NCBI RefSeq assembly: GCF_900100975.1
Contig: NZ_FNFX01000001.1
Coordinates: 189,820-253,819, forward strand
Length of the DNA: 64,000 nt
Direction: 5' to 3'
DNA from: Methylophilus rhizosphaerae
GTDB taxonomy: Bacteria > Pseudomonadota > Gammaproteobacteria > Burkholderiales > Methylophilaceae
Shown one piece after another: positions 1-9,580 of this stretch. Each line of letters opens with the position of its first letter. Within the stretch, counting starts at the first letter, position 1. The position numbers and the translations under genes were made by a program. Below the pieces are notes generated by a model that was not told where the DNA came from, ran no database searches, and worked only from the letters and a program-made list of their open reading frames with translations.

Positions 1-108
1 TTCGGCAACCCATTTAATAGCGCCGACCAATCCGTCAGCAAGGAGTATGGTAAAAGTAAGATGGCGAATATCAAAGCTATGCTTGGCCAGAAACAGTCGT
101 CAGAATAA
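1..108 (+). CDS. C-terminal fragment of an unidentified protein (partial, 5' end outside window)
   Basis: An open frame enters from the left edge and stops with TAA at 106-108, giving 35 codons rich in K, S, Q and N near its end. I do not recognise the family and there is too little to assign one. It is followed by about 60 bp of very AT-rich DNA before the inverted repeat that precedes the HipA-like gene. It could be a true C-terminus or a chance open frame. Confidence 0.35.
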   Translation, partial: FGNPFNSADQSVSKEYGKSKMANIKAMLGQKQSSE

Positions 109-170
109 ACTTATCATAACAAAGAAAATAAAATACATAACTCATTGACTTTATTATAAATATAAATAGA

Positions 171-198
171 ATTATCTTATTATAACTTATAAGATAAT
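171..198. promoter_or_regulatory. Perfect 10-bp inverted repeat, probable operator of the HipA-like gene
   Basis: The arms ATTATCTTAT (171-180) and ATAAGATAAT (189-198) are exact reverse complements separated by 8 bp. The repeat ends 6 bp before the ATG of the HipA-like gene and covers the place where a ribosome site would sit; no Shine-Dalgarno is visible. Because the downstream protein begins with a helix-turn-helix-like segment, autoregulation through this site is a reasonable inference. An RNA hairpin acting on translation is the alternative. Confidence 0.6.
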
Positions 199-204
199 AG
201 CGGA

Positions 205-1590
205 ATGCGCCCACAAAACGAGAGTGCCCGTGCCCGGTTGAGTCAAATCCTGCGCGTAAGGGGATGGAGCTCAGCCTCCTCATTAGCCCAAACCCTTGGT
301 ATCAGCATTCCCACCCTGCACCGTATCCTGCAAGAACACGAAACCAACATTGTCCGCACAGGTGTGACCAAGTACGCACGCTATGCCTGGCGCAGGGCAC
401 TACGCGGCACCTACGACCCGATTCCCGTCTACGCCATTGATGCGCACGGACAAGGTCAAGCACTCGACTTTCTGCATCTGGTCGAACCGCAAGGCAGCGT
501 GTTTAATCTCGTGCCCTCTGCCTGGCCTATAGATCGCGAACACCTTTCCGGCGCATGGGAGGGACTTCCCTATCCGCTTTACGATATGCGCCCACAAGGT
601 TATCTGGGGCGAAAATTTGCCAGGGCCTTTTCTACAGACCTTGATGTGCCTACCGATCCGGAAGCATGGTCAGATGACCATATCGTGTACGCACTCAGCC
701 GCCGTGGCAACGATACGCCAGGTAATCTAATTATCGGCTACCATGCCTATCAACAGTGGCTGGAGAATATCGCCCATCCTGAAACCATCATTCCTCCCGA
801 TCAATTACCCAACCACTATGCAGCACTGGCCACTGAGGCCATTTCACTTTCCGGCAGCGGATCCAGTGCTGGTGGCGAATTTCCAAAATTTACTGCCCAG
901 CGAGCATTGCCAGGCAGCACAACACCGCATGTCATTGTGAAGTTTTCTGGTGCAGATGCCTCCCTTCCTGTCCAGCGCTGGGCAGACTTGCTCGTATGTG
1001 AACATCTGGCACTGGAAACCCTGAAAAAAAACAGACACCTCAAAGCAGCGAGCAGCCGCATCATTCAATCTGCAGGCAGGACTTTTCTTGAAGTCGAGCG
1101 ATTTGACCGCTGTGGCACACATGGCCGCCTTCCACTAATCTCGTTAACCAGCCTGGATGCTGTTTTTTCCGGCAAAGGCAGCGGTGACTGGCCCACACTG
1201 GTACAGCCCCTGATAAAAAACGGACTATTGCCAGAGACCTTGTTGCTGGAAGTCGAAACCCTATGGTGGTTTGGTCGCCTGATCGCAAACAATGATATGC
1301 ATCCGGGCAACCTGTCATTCCAACTCATAATGGGCGAACCCCTGCACCTCTCCCCTGCCTACGACATGCTCCCCATGCTCTATGCCCCTCTGTCAGGAGG
1401 AGAAATACCACCACGGCAATTTGCCCCAACACTTCCCCATCCACACCAGACCCAAGCCTGGGAAGCTGCTTATCCTATCGCCCTGGATTTCTGGCAGTCC
1501 GCTGCCAGTGATGACCGCATTAGTCCGTCATTCAGAAAAATCTGCCAGGAAAACCTGCAACAACTTCATCGGCTCTCAACACGCCCCTAA
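205..1590 (+). CDS. yjjJ: HipA-family serine/threonine kinase-like protein with N-terminal HTH (YjjJ/HipH type)
   Basis: This 461-residue protein has the layout of the E. coli YjjJ (HipH) subgroup of HipA toxins. A helix-turn-helix-like segment lies at about residues 8-45, followed by a HipA-type kinase fold. Visible motifs are a Ser/Gly-rich nucleotide loop near 217-229 (GSGSSAGGEFPK), the catalytic D-x-H-x-x-N at D364, H366 and N369, and a DFG-equivalent aspartate at D387. Unlike classical hipBA, there is no separate HipB antitoxin gene on either side; DNA binding is apparently built into the toxin chain. No Shine-Dalgarno precedes the ATG, and a perfect inverted repeat ends 6 bp upstream. 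The gene stands alone, with about 190 bp to the promoter of the next operon. Toxicity is inferred from the family only. Confidence 0.85.
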   Translation: MRPQNESARARLSQILRVRGWSSASSLAQTLGISIPTLHRILQEHETNIVRTGVTKYARYAWRRALRGTYDPIPVYAIDAHGQGQALDFLHLVEPQGSVFNLVPSAWPIDREHLSGAWEGLPYPLYDMRPQGYLGRKFARAFSTDLDVPTDPEAWSDDHIVYALSRRGNDTPGNLIIGYHAYQQWLENIAHPETIIPPDQLPNHYAALATEAISLSGSGSSAGGEFPKFTAQRALPGSTTPHVIVKFSGADASLPVQRWADLLVCEHLALETLKKNRHLKAASSRIIQSAGRTFLEVERFDRCGTHGRLPLISLTSLDAVFSGKGSGDWPTLVQPLIKNGLLPETLLLEVETLWWFGRLIANNDMHPGNLSFQLIMGEPLHLSPAYDMLPMLYAPLSGGEIPPRQFAPTLPHPHQTQAWEAAYPIALDFWQSAASDDRISPSFRKICQENLQQLHRLSTRP

Positions 1591-1773
1591 TGAATCAAGA
1601 AACTATCCGCTTCTCGCTGAATTTCGGCTAAAAAGGATTAAGAGATAATCAGTACACCTTCTATTGAATTCCCTGCATTCGGTCATACAAAGGCAACATG
1701 CTGATATCAAGCCATGCAACCAGGAAAACACCGCAGCATCACACCAATCCAACACTGGTTACTGCGCCGCACA

Positions 1774-1782
1774 TGCTATAAT
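1774..1782 (+). promoter_or_regulatory. Extended -10 promoter for the gmd-fcl glycan operon
   Basis: The string TGCTATAAT is a perfect extended -10 element (TGn plus TATAAT, hexamer at 1777-1782). No convincing -35 hexamer lies 17 bp upstream, as is usual for extended -10 promoters. Transcription would start near 1789, about 25 nt before the preferred gmd ATG. This argues against the much longer gmd reading frame that begins with TTG at 1664, because that start would lie upstream of the promoter. Confidence 0.6.
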
Positions 1783-1813
1783 CCGAACACTTTTTAACCC
1801 AGCAATGCAAACC

Positions 1814-2899
1814 ATGTCACAAAAAATCGCATTAATTACCGGCATCACAGGACAAGATGGTGCCTACCTCGCAGAACTATTGCTGGGCAAAGGCTATATT
1901 GTGCATGGTATCAAGCGCAGGGCCTCACTATTCAACACCGACAGGATCGACCATCTGTACCAGGACCCGCATATCGAGCACCAGAATTTCATTCTGCATT
2001 ATGGTGATCTTACGGATTCCACCAACCTGATCCGCATCATCCAGCAGGTGCAGCCGGATGAAATTTACAACCTGGCCGCCATGAGCCATGTCGCAGTCAG
2101 CTTTGAAACGCCTGAATATACGGCCAATGCAGACGGTATCGGTACATTGCGCATCCTTGAAGCGATCCGCATCCTCGGTTTAGAGAAGAAAACCCGTTTC
2201 TACCAGGCCTCCACTTCTGAGTTATACGGCCTGGTGCAGGAAATTCCACAGAAAGAAACCACACCATTTTACCCTCGCAGCCCATATGCGGTTGCGAAGA
2301 TGTACGCTTACTGGATTACCGTCAACTATCGTGAAGCCTATGGTATCTATGCCTGTAACGGCATCCTGTTCAACCACGAATCCCCTATCCGTGGCGAAAC
2401 CTTCGTGACCCGTAAAATCACCCGGGCCTTGGCGAGAATCAAACTTGATTTGCAAGACTGTTTATATTTAGGCAACCTGGACTCATTACGTGACTGGGGC
2501 CACGCCAAAGACTACGTGGAAATGCAGTGGCTGATGCTACAGCAAGAGCAAGCGGAAGACTTTGTTATTGCAACCGGCAAACAATATAGTGTGCGTGACT
2601 TTGTCAATGCTGCAGCCAAAGAACTGGATATCTCCATTACTTGGCAAGGCACTGGTGTGGAAGAAAAAGGCTATTGGGGCGACAAATGCATTGTGCAGGT
2701 AGACCCACGCTATTTCCGCCCTACTGAGGTCGACACATTGCTCGGCGACCCTACTAAAGCGAAAGAAAAACTGGGCTGGGTACCAAAAACCAGTTTTGAA
2801 GATCTGGTATCGGAAATGGTGCGTGAAGATTATAAATCCGCTCAGCGTGATGAACTTATCAAACGTCATGGCTACCAGGCCATGGACTACCACGAGTAA
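1814..2899 (+). CDS. gmd: GDP-mannose 4,6-dehydratase
   Basis: Converts GDP-D-mannose to GDP-4-keto-6-deoxy-D-mannose in the cytoplasm, the first step to GDP-L-fucose and related sugars. The 361-residue protein is an extended SDR with the NADP-binding GITGQDG at residues 10-16 and the catalytic pair Y158/K162. Length and N-terminus match the family (about 345-375 residues). The frame stays open upstream to a TTG at 1664, but a strong extended -10 element lies inside that extension, so ATG 1814 is preferred; ATG 1805 is equally in frame. fcl follows after 3 bp, which fixes the pathway. Confidence 0.95.
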   Translation: MSQKIALITGITGQDGAYLAELLLGKGYIVHGIKRRASLFNTDRIDHLYQDPHIEHQNFILHYGDLTDSTNLIRIIQQVQPDEIYNLAAMSHVAVSFETPEYTANADGIGTLRILEAIRILGLEKKTRFYQASTSELYGLVQEIPQKETTPFYPRSPYAVAKMYAYWITVNYREAYGIYACNGILFNHESPIRGETFVTRKITRALARIKLDLQDCLYLGNLDSLRDWGHAKDYVEMQWLMLQQEQAEDFVIATGKQYSVRDFVNAAAKELDISITWQGTGVEEKGYWGDKCIVQVDPRYFRPTEVDTLLGDPTKAKEKLGWVPKTSFEDLVSEMVREDYKSAQRDELIKRHGYQAMDYHE

Positions 2900-2902
2900 A
2901 TC

Positions 2903-3859
2903 ATGGATAAAAACGCAAAGATTTATATCGCTGGCCATCGCGGCCTGGTAGGCTCTGCACTGATCAGAGCCCTTACCAAACAAGGTTATCTCAACCTGGT
3001 CACGCGCACTCATGCGGAGCTGGACTTAACCGATCAAGTTGCTGTGAAGGATTTTTTTGCGGCAGAGAAGCCCGAGTACGTTTTATTGGCAGCAGCAAAG
3101 GTAGGAGGCATTCACGCTAACAATACCTATCCAGCTGAATTTATCCATGAAAACCTGGCGATTCAAACCAATGTCATCCACCAGTCCTACGTGAATGGTG
3201 TAAAACGGTTGTTATTCCTCGGCTCCAGCTGTATTTATCCGCGTGATTGCCCACAGCCAATCAAAGAAGAATACCTTCTGACTGGGCCATTGGAACCAAC
3301 AAACCGCCCATATGCGCTGGCAAAAATTGCTGGTATAGAAATGTGCTGGAGCTATAACAGGCAATATGGCACGCAATACTTAGCCGTCATGCCGACCAAT
3401 CTTTATGGTCCTGGCGATAACTACGACTTGCAAAACTCACATGTGCTCCCTGCATTAATCCGCAAATTCCATGAGGCCAAACTGGCTAACAACCCGACAG
3501 TAACGGTTTGGGGGTCTGGCACGCCAAGAAGAGAATTGCTTCACAGCGATGATATGGCAGAAGCTTGCCTGCACTTTCTCCAAATTTCACCACAAACACT
3601 TCAAGAGAAACTACCAACAAATCAACCGCCTTTGATTAACATTGGTTGTGGTGAGGATTTGACTATTTTTGAACTGGCGCAAAAAGTGGAGACCATTGTC
3701 GGCTATCAAGGCGAAATCGTGCTGGATAGCACAAAACCAGACGGCACCATGCGTAAGTTACTGGACGTCAGCCTCGCCAAAAACCTTGGCTGGCAAGCGA
3801 GGCTACCACTTGAAACAGGCATTCACTCCGTATACCAGCAATACCTGTCCTCACTGTAA
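2903..3859 (+). CDS. fcl: GDP-L-fucose synthase (GDP-4-keto-6-deoxymannose epimerase/reductase)
   Basis: Bifunctional 3,5-epimerase and NADPH-dependent 4-reductase that completes GDP-L-fucose from the Gmd product. The 318-residue extended SDR carries GHRGLVG at 11-17 and a YALAK catalytic motif. The conserved strings GSSCIYP and LYGPGDNY are typical of Fcl/WcaG. It starts 3 bp after gmd and ends 3 bp before the ABC exporter, so the three are co-transcribed. The presence of gmd-fcl implies L-fucose or a fucose derivative in the surface glycan made by this cluster. Confidence 0.94.
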   Translation: MDKNAKIYIAGHRGLVGSALIRALTKQGYLNLVTRTHAELDLTDQVAVKDFFAAEKPEYVLLAAAKVGGIHANNTYPAEFIHENLAIQTNVIHQSYVNGVKRLLFLGSSCIYPRDCPQPIKEEYLLTGPLEPTNRPYALAKIAGIEMCWSYNRQYGTQYLAVMPTNLYGPGDNYDLQNSHVLPALIRKFHEAKLANNPTVTVWGSGTPRRELLHSDDMAEACLHFLQISPQTLQEKLPTNQPPLINIGCGEDLTIFELAQKVETIVGYQGEIVLDSTKPDGTMRKLLDVSLAKNLGWQARLPLETGIHSVYQQYLSSL

Positions 3860-3862
3860 GCT

Positions 3863-5620
3863 ATGAGCAGTTTCAATAAATTTTTATCCCTGCTAACCGC
3901 TTCAGAAAAAGGGAAAGCCAAACTACTTATTGTTTTAATGACGTTTGGCATGATACTGGAGACACTCAGTATCGGCCTGATTGTGCCGGTGGTAGGTTTA
4001 CTGGTCAAACAGGATATGCTCAATCAATATCCTGCCATCCAACACTTGGTTACACTTTTAGGCAACCCCTCACCTAGCGGGCTTATCATGTTCGTCATGT
4101 TGTTCCTGGTGGTTATGTATGCCCTGAAAAACCTCTATTTGGGCTACATGGCATGGCAACAGACCCATTTTGCCTATGATGTACAAAGACAACTGTCAAA
4201 TCGCCTGTTTAATATTTACCTTACTCAACCATATACATTTCATCTGCAAAGAAATTCGGCTCAGTTAATCAGGAACATTACCGTTGAAACCAACCTGCTA
4301 AGCATTTCAATCAACGCATTTTTGCTGGTTATTGCAGAGTCTCTCGTCATTATTGGCATTGCATCCCTGCTATTCTGGTTTGAACCAATTGGAGCACTGG
4401 CTGTAGTTTCCATTCTATCAATCGCAGGCTATGGTTTTCTGCGTCTGACCAAACGCAAAATCATTCACTGGGGCGCACAACGACAACATCATGATGGCAT
4501 GCGGATTCAACATTTACAGCAGAGCTTAGGCTGTATTAAAGATGTGATTCTACTTAACAGGCAAAATCACTTCCTCGAGCAGTTCAAATTACACAATCAT
4601 CAAAGTATCGAAGTTACTTCTCGACAGATTAGCTTGCAACATATGCCTAGACTAGGGCTGGAATTTTTTGCCATCAGCTCCCTTGCCTGCCTAATTCTTG
4701 TGATGCTTTATCAAGGAAAAAACCTGTCTGAAATAGTTCCAATACTTGGACTCTTCGCTGCAGCAGCCTTCAGGCTTTTACCCTCTGCGAACAGAATGCT
4801 GCAATCTATTCAAACAGTCAGATTTGCGATACCGATTGTCAATTTACTCCATGATGAATTGAAGCTGGCGCAAAGTCTCAGCAGTGAGCAATCCAGCCAT
4901 GTTTTCAATCACAGCGGTCAGATTAAAATTAGCAACCTTTCCTTTAGCTACCCCGATACAGAAACGTTAGCGCTGAAAAATATTGAAGCGGCTATTGAAA
5001 AGGGAACCACTGTCGGTCTGATAGGCGCCAGCGGTTCGGGCAAGAGTACTTTAGTCGACTTGATGATGGGATTATTACAGCCAATCTCCGGTGAAATTTC
5101 AATCGATGGCCACAATATTCATCAGAATATTAAAAGTTGGCAGTCTAAAATTGGTTATGTCCCTCAAACCATTTATCTGATGGATGATACAATCCGTCGC
5201 AATATCGCATTCGGTATTGACGCTGCGGCTATCAATGAGCAAGCCTTGGCAGATGCCATCAAAGCTGCGCAACTGAATGATTTTATAGAGAACCTGGGGT
5301 TGGGACTGGATACCATCGTTGGTGAACATGGTATCAAGCTCTCCGGCGGCCAACGACAGAGAATTGGCATTGCAAGAGCGCTGTACCATAATCCAGAAGT
5401 CCTGATTCTTGATGAGGCGACCAGTGCATTGGATGTTAAAACAGAAAGCGATGTCATGGCTGCCATTGATGCCTTGCATGGTCAAAAAACAATTATCATC
5501 ATCACGCATAGAATGACGACTGTAGAAAATTGCGATCATCTTTATGAACTTGAAGCAGGTTCTATCAAGTCGGTGAATTTAACCCATAAAAAAACTATAA
5601 CCCTAACTAATGGATTTTAA
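3863..5620 (+). CDS. ABC exporter, PglK/MsbA-like lipid-linked glycan flippase
   Basis: A fused transmembrane-plus-ATPase half-transporter of 585 residues, expected to act as an inner-membrane homodimer. Several hydrophobic helices fill about residues 20-320. The ATPase domain has Walker A GASGSGKST from 388, signature LSGGQRQR near 493, Walker B LILDEATSALD near 513 and the H-loop histidine in ITHRMTT. The N-terminal sequence and the setting among sugar-nucleotide genes point to PglK, which flips undecaprenyl-pyrophosphate-linked oligosaccharide, rather than to a peptide exporter. It overlaps the start of pseB by 11 bp. No wzx or wzy gene is visible nearby, so this is the best candidate for glycan export. 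Confidence 0.8.
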   Translation: MSSFNKFLSLLTASEKGKAKLLIVLMTFGMILETLSIGLIVPVVGLLVKQDMLNQYPAIQHLVTLLGNPSPSGLIMFVMLFLVVMYALKNLYLGYMAWQQTHFAYDVQRQLSNRLFNIYLTQPYTFHLQRNSAQLIRNITVETNLLSISINAFLLVIAESLVIIGIASLLFWFEPIGALAVVSILSIAGYGFLRLTKRKIIHWGAQRQHHDGMRIQHLQQSLGCIKDVILLNRQNHFLEQFKLHNHQSIEVTSRQISLQHMPRLGLEFFAISSLACLILVMLYQGKNLSEIVPILGLFAAAAFRLLPSANRMLQSIQTVRFAIPIVNLLHDELKLAQSLSSEQSSHVFNHSGQIKISNLSFSYPDTETLALKNIEAAIEKGTTVGLIGASGSGKSTLVDLMMGLLQPISGEISIDGHNIHQNIKSWQSKIGYVPQTIYLMDDTIRRNIAFGIDAAAINEQALADAIKAAQLNDFIENLGLGLDTIVGEHGIKLSGGQRQRIGIARALYHNPEVLILDEATSALDVKTESDVMAAIDALHGQKTIIIITHRMTTVENCDHLYELEAGSIKSVNLTHKKTITLTNGF

Positions 5621-6620
5621 AATGCTTTCCAATGCATCCATATTGATCACGGGTGGAACAGGCTCTTTTGGGCATACGTTTGTTCCATTAACACTTGCCA
5701 AATACAACCCACGCAGGCTTGTCATTTTTTCAAGAGACGAAATGAAGCAATGGGAAATGGCAAAACTTTATGGCAATGATTCCAGAGTCAGGTTTTTTAT
5801 CGGCGATGTGAGAGACAAGGACCGTCTGAGTCGAGCATTGCACGACATTGACTATGTTGTGCATGCCGCAGCAACCAAAATTGTACCAACCGCGGAATAC
5901 AATCCATTTGAATGTGTAAAAACGAATATTAATGGTGCAATGAACCTGATTGACGCCTGTATTGACCAAGGTGTAAAGCGTGTGGTTGCTCTTTCTACTG
6001 ACAAAGCGAGTAGTCCGGCAAACTTATACGGTGCAACCAAACTAGCTTCAGATAAATTATTTGTGGCAGGTAACTCGTATTCAGGAAAGTCATCCACTCA
6101 ATTCTCCGTGGTACGCTACGGTAATGTGATGGGTTCAAGAGGCTCGGTGATTCCATTTTTTATGTCTATAGCAGATAAAGGAACTCTGCCAATCACGGAT
6201 ACCAGAATGACACGATTCATGATTACTCTGGAGCAGGGTGTAGAGTTGGTTTGGCATGCTTTTGAAGATATGGTTGGCGGGGAAATATATGTCAAAAAAA
6301 TTCCCTCAATGAATATTCTGGACATCGCAAAAGCTGTTGCTCCACAAGCTCAACATGAAATAGTTGGGATACGTCCTGGCGAAAAACTGCATGAACAAAT
6401 GATTGGTGAAGAAGATGCGTTATATACCTATGAATATCCTGAGCATTTCAAAATTTTACCGGCGATACACCAATGGAGCGAAGATCCTAAAAGAATTAAT
6501 AATGGTGTAAAAGTCTCACCTGATTTCACTTACTCATCAAGCAACAACAAAGAATGGATGACTGTTCAGCAACTTCAGGCTTGGTTATCAAATAACCTTA
6601 ATACCATCGGGAAAATTTGA
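5610..6620 (+). CDS. pseB: UDP-N-acetylglucosamine 4,6-dehydratase (inverting)
   Basis: First enzyme of CMP-pseudaminic acid synthesis: removes water from UDP-GlcNAc and inverts C5, giving UDP-2-acetamido-2,6-dideoxy-beta-L-arabino-4-hexulose. The 336-residue SDR has GGTGSFG at 15-21. It also has the family-specific S-T-D-K ... Y-x-x-x-K arrangement (STDKASSPANLYGATK), in which the active site uses D and K next to the usual Tyr/Lys. Length equals the short FlaA1/PseB class and not the membrane-bound WbpM class. The first ATG overlaps the ABC gene by 11 bp; an in-frame ATG at 5622 is the alternative. pseC follows after 3 bp. Confidence 0.93.
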   Translation: MDFKMLSNASILITGGTGSFGHTFVPLTLAKYNPRRLVIFSRDEMKQWEMAKLYGNDSRVRFFIGDVRDKDRLSRALHDIDYVVHAAATKIVPTAEYNPFECVKTNINGAMNLIDACIDQGVKRVVALSTDKASSPANLYGATKLASDKLFVAGNSYSGKSSTQFSVVRYGNVMGSRGSVIPFFMSIADKGTLPITDTRMTRFMITLEQGVELVWHAFEDMVGGEIYVKKIPSMNILDIAKAVAPQAQHEIVGIRPGEKLHEQMIGEEDALYTYEYPEHFKILPAIHQWSEDPKRINNGVKVSPDFTYSSSNNKEWMTVQQLQAWLSNNLNTIGKI

Positions 6621-6623
6621 TTA

Positions 6624-7781
6624 ATGATTCCATATGGTCGTCAATCAATCACAGAGAGTGATATTCAAGCAGTCGTCGACGTATTACGTTCAGACTATCT
6701 AACGCAAGGCCCCGTAGTTCCGGCTTTTGAAAATCACATAGCCAATTATTGTGGAGCAAAACATGCAGTGGCCGTAAATAGTGCTACCAGTGCACTGCAT
6801 ATTGCCTGCCTGGCGCTTGGCGTTGGGCCTGGTGATATCGTTTGGACCACGCCGATTACATTTGTTGCCAGTGCGAATTGTGCATTGTATTGCGGTGCTG
6901 ACATCGATTTCGTTGATATTGATCCAGATACTTACAATCTCAGTATTGAGTGCTTGACACAGAAACTGGAAATAGCTGAAAAGCAGGGAAAACTTCCTAA
7001 AGTCGTAATTCCTGTTCATCTTTGTGGCCAATCTTGTGATATGGCTTCTATTTTTGCACTTAGTCAAAAATACGGTTTCAAAATCATTGAGGATGCATCC
7101 CATGCTATTGGCGGCAGGTACAAAGGTGAGCCTATCGGTAATTGCAAATACAGTGACATCACTGTATTCAGCTTTCATCCGGTAAAAATTATTACCACTG
7201 GTGAGGGAGGTATGGCACTGACCAATCAGCCAGAACTTGCCAATGATATGCAGAGACTGCGCAGTCACGGCATCACCCGAAATCCTGAAGAGATGACACA
7301 TGCGCCTGATGGCTCATGGTATTACCAACAAATTAGTCTCGGATTTAATTACAGAATGACAGATATCCAGGCAGCACTAGGATTAAGTCAGGTGCAAAGG
7401 TTGGATGAATTTGTTACAAAAAGACATGACATAGCAAAGCAATACAATCTTTTTCTTGAAAATCTCCCGGTATTAAAACCATGGCAACACCCGGATTCTT
7501 ACTCAGCGCTTCACTTGTATGTGATTCGCCTGAAACTGGATGACCTCAATAAAACCCATAAAGAGATATTTGAAGAGATCCGCCAGGAAAATATTGGCGT
7601 TAACTTACATTACATTCCGGTGTACAGACAACCATATTACTCACAACTTGGTTATAACAAAAATGACTATCCGGAAGCTGAAAAATATTACAGAGAAGCA
7701 ATCAGTATCCCCATGTACGCTGACTTATCTGCTCCTTTGCAAGATCAGGTGAAAGAAAAACTCAAATTCATCTTGAAATAA
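6624..7781 (+). CDS. pseC: UDP-4-amino-4,6-dideoxy-N-acetyl-beta-L-altrosamine transaminase
   Basis: PLP- and glutamate-dependent aminotransferase that acts on the PseB product to make UDP-4-amino-4,6-dideoxy-L-AltNAc. The 385-residue protein belongs to the DegT/DnrJ/EryC1 family. It has the start pattern IPYGRQSITESDI, the ligand strand EDASHAIGG, and a Schiff-base lysine at K188 in FHPVKIITTGEGG. Length matches H. pylori and C. jejuni PseC. It lies 3 bp after pseB and 23 bp before the NanM-like methyltransferase. Confidence 0.93.
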   Translation: MIPYGRQSITESDIQAVVDVLRSDYLTQGPVVPAFENHIANYCGAKHAVAVNSATSALHIACLALGVGPGDIVWTTPITFVASANCALYCGADIDFVDIDPDTYNLSIECLTQKLEIAEKQGKLPKVVIPVHLCGQSCDMASIFALSQKYGFKIIEDASHAIGGRYKGEPIGNCKYSDITVFSFHPVKIITTGEGGMALTNQPELANDMQRLRSHGITRNPEEMTHAPDGSWYYQQISLGFNYRMTDIQAALGLSQVQRLDEFVTKRHDIAKQYNLFLENLPVLKPWQHPDSYSALHLYVIRLKLDDLNKTHKEIFEEIRQENIGVNLHYIPVYRQPYYSQLGYNKNDYPEAEKYYREAISIPMYADLSAPLQDQVKEKLKFILK

Positions 7782-7804
7782 CCATTGTTTAAAGACTTAG
7801 TAAA

Positions 7805-8857
7805 ATGAACAAATACCCCGAACTCACCCTTGCTATCGAAGACATGCAAGCTCAGGCATCTATCTATCAGCCTTCGGCATTCTGGAGTGAAGCCTCTGAT
7901 CAAATAGTGAAAGAGATTGGCGATGGCGGAATAGAGAATTTCAGATCCTTACAAAAACCGCTTGGTTTTTTTGTACCTACTTATGGCTCCCCTGCAAATG
8001 GTTTCAGTGTGGAGCAAAGCAAAGCGCTTAATCATTGGTTTGAAAGTCATTATGCCAGTGCCAAGAAACCCATACTTGCACTTGATCAATTTTTAAGTGG
8101 TTACAGCGCAGCCCTGTCTGATTACAGGGTATTGTTAGCCGCTGACAATATCAACAAGCCTCCCTATCTGCATACTTTCTCGGAAAGTACAGTTGGCAAT
8201 CCAATCGAGCATTGGGAGTTTAATGAGCGAAAATTCAGCCGCTCCTCTCTCAACTATGCATTGGGACTTGCCCTTCTTAAAAAGCATCTTGCAGATGCGC
8301 CCCGAACAGTATTAGAGATTGGTGGTGGCTTTGGCACACTAGGAGAGATACTTTCCCAGTCAGGCATCCATGATATGCGCTATATTGATGTCGACATTCC
8401 TCCAACAAGTTTTATTGCTCAGTATTATCTGAGTGAAGTGCTTGGCAAGCAAAACGTAGCTACATTTGCTCAGACGAGAACCAGCGATAGTATAGATATT
8501 AACGCCCTTCCCAAAGCCTCAGTGCTTGCATCATGGCAGATAGAAAAGCTAAAAGGCAAAGTAGACTTGTTCGTTAATTTCATCTCCTTTCAGGAAATGG
8601 AGCCGCATATTGTTAGTAACTATTTAAGGCATGTATCCAGACTTGAAACTTCATGGATACTTCTCCGGAATATGCGGGAAGGAAAACAGGTACGCAAATC
8701 TCCAAATGAGGTAGGTGTTGAAACACCAATCCTGAGTGATGATTATTTATCCATGCTTCCGGAATACGAACTAATCGAACGTAATGTGTTTCCTTATGGC
8801 TATCGAACGGTAGACGGATACCATTCCGAGTTGCTGTTACTGAGACGTATGGTATGA
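7805..8857 (+). CDS. NanM-type putative sugar O-methyltransferase
   Basis: A 350-residue class I SAM-dependent methyltransferase with the glycine-rich motif VLEIGGGFG at 169-177. The long N-terminal region before the SAM fold and the final segment about writing out the sugar (YGYRTVDGYHSELLLLR) match the group annotated as putative sugar O-methyltransferase (NanM), found in sialic-acid-like and O-antigen clusters. Its place between pseC and pseF suggests methylation of a pseudaminic-type sugar or of the glycan carrying it. The end overlaps pseF by 4 bp (ATGA), so translation is probably coupled. The methylated position cannot be told from sequence. Confidence 0.75.
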   Translation: MNKYPELTLAIEDMQAQASIYQPSAFWSEASDQIVKEIGDGGIENFRSLQKPLGFFVPTYGSPANGFSVEQSKALNHWFESHYASAKKPILALDQFLSGYSAALSDYRVLLAADNINKPPYLHTFSESTVGNPIEHWEFNERKFSRSSLNYALGLALLKKHLADAPRTVLEIGGGFGTLGEILSQSGIHDMRYIDVDIPPTSFIAQYYLSEVLGKQNVATFAQTRTSDSIDINALPKASVLASWQIEKLKGKVDLFVNFISFQEMEPHIVSNYLRHVSRLETSWILLRNMREGKQVRKSPNEVGVETPILSDDYLSMLPEYELIERNVFPYGYRTVDGYHSELLLLRRMV

Positions 8858-9561
8858 CAAATAAGACAATTGCAGTGATTCCTGCCCGCGGAGGAAGCAA
8901 AAGAATTCCCCGTAAGAATATCCGGGATTTTTGTGGTAAACCGATGATTGCGTGGTCTATTGAGGTCGCTCGCTCCTCGGGCTTATTCGATCATGTCATT
9001 GTTTCTACTGATGATAGCGAAATAGCAGACATTGCCATTCAGTATGAGGCAGAAGTGCCGTTTATTCGTCCAGTTGAGTTAGCTGATGATTACACCGGCA
9101 CCACTCCCATCATTGCCCACGCCATTGACTGGGTGAACCTTAACATCGGTAAAGTTGACTACGCCTGCTGCATCTACGCTACTGCTCCCTTCGTTCAGGC
9201 AGAAGAGTTGCAGATAGGGCGAGACTTGCTAAAACAAAGCGGCGCTGATTACACCTTTTCCGCCACCAGCTACGCCTTCCCCATCCAGCGCGCCATCCGT
9301 ATCACCGATGAGCAGCGGGTGGAGATGTTTTATCCCGAGCACTTCAACACCCGCTCACAGGATCTGGAGGAAGCCTACCACGATGCCGGCCAGTTCTATT
9401 GGGGCCGATCTGATGCTTGGCTGGCTGGCAAGCCACTATTCGCTAAGTGCGCCGCGCCGGTGCTTCTACCGCGCAATCGTGTGCAAGACATTGATACTGT
9501 CGAAGACTGGGAGCGTGCTGAATGGTTATTCAAAGCCATGTCAGCTCGAGAGACTAAGTAG
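8854..9561 (+). CDS. pseF: Pseudaminic acid cytidylyltransferase
   Basis: Activates pseudaminic acid with CTP to CMP-Pse, the last step before glycosyl transfer. The 235-residue protein shows the CMP-sugar synthetase signature IPARGGSKRIPRKN at its N-terminus and the YATAPF and QDIDTVEDWERAE strings typical of PseF. It overlaps the upstream gene by ATGA. Base composition changes inside the gene: by hand count about 48% G+C at 8881-9120 but about 60% at 9241-9480. This looks like a recombination join, though the reading frame is intact. Confidence 0.92.
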   Translation: MTNKTIAVIPARGGSKRIPRKNIRDFCGKPMIAWSIEVARSSGLFDHVIVSTDDSEIADIAIQYEAEVPFIRPVELADDYTGTTPIIAHAIDWVNLNIGKVDYACCIYATAPFVQAEELQIGRDLLKQSGADYTFSATSYAFPIQRAIRITDEQRVEMFYPEHFNTRSQDLEEAYHDAGQFYWGRSDAWLAGKPLFAKCAAPVLLPRNRVQDIDTVEDWERAEWLFKAMSARETK

Positions 9562-9580
9562 TACCTTGAGGAGCAATCAA

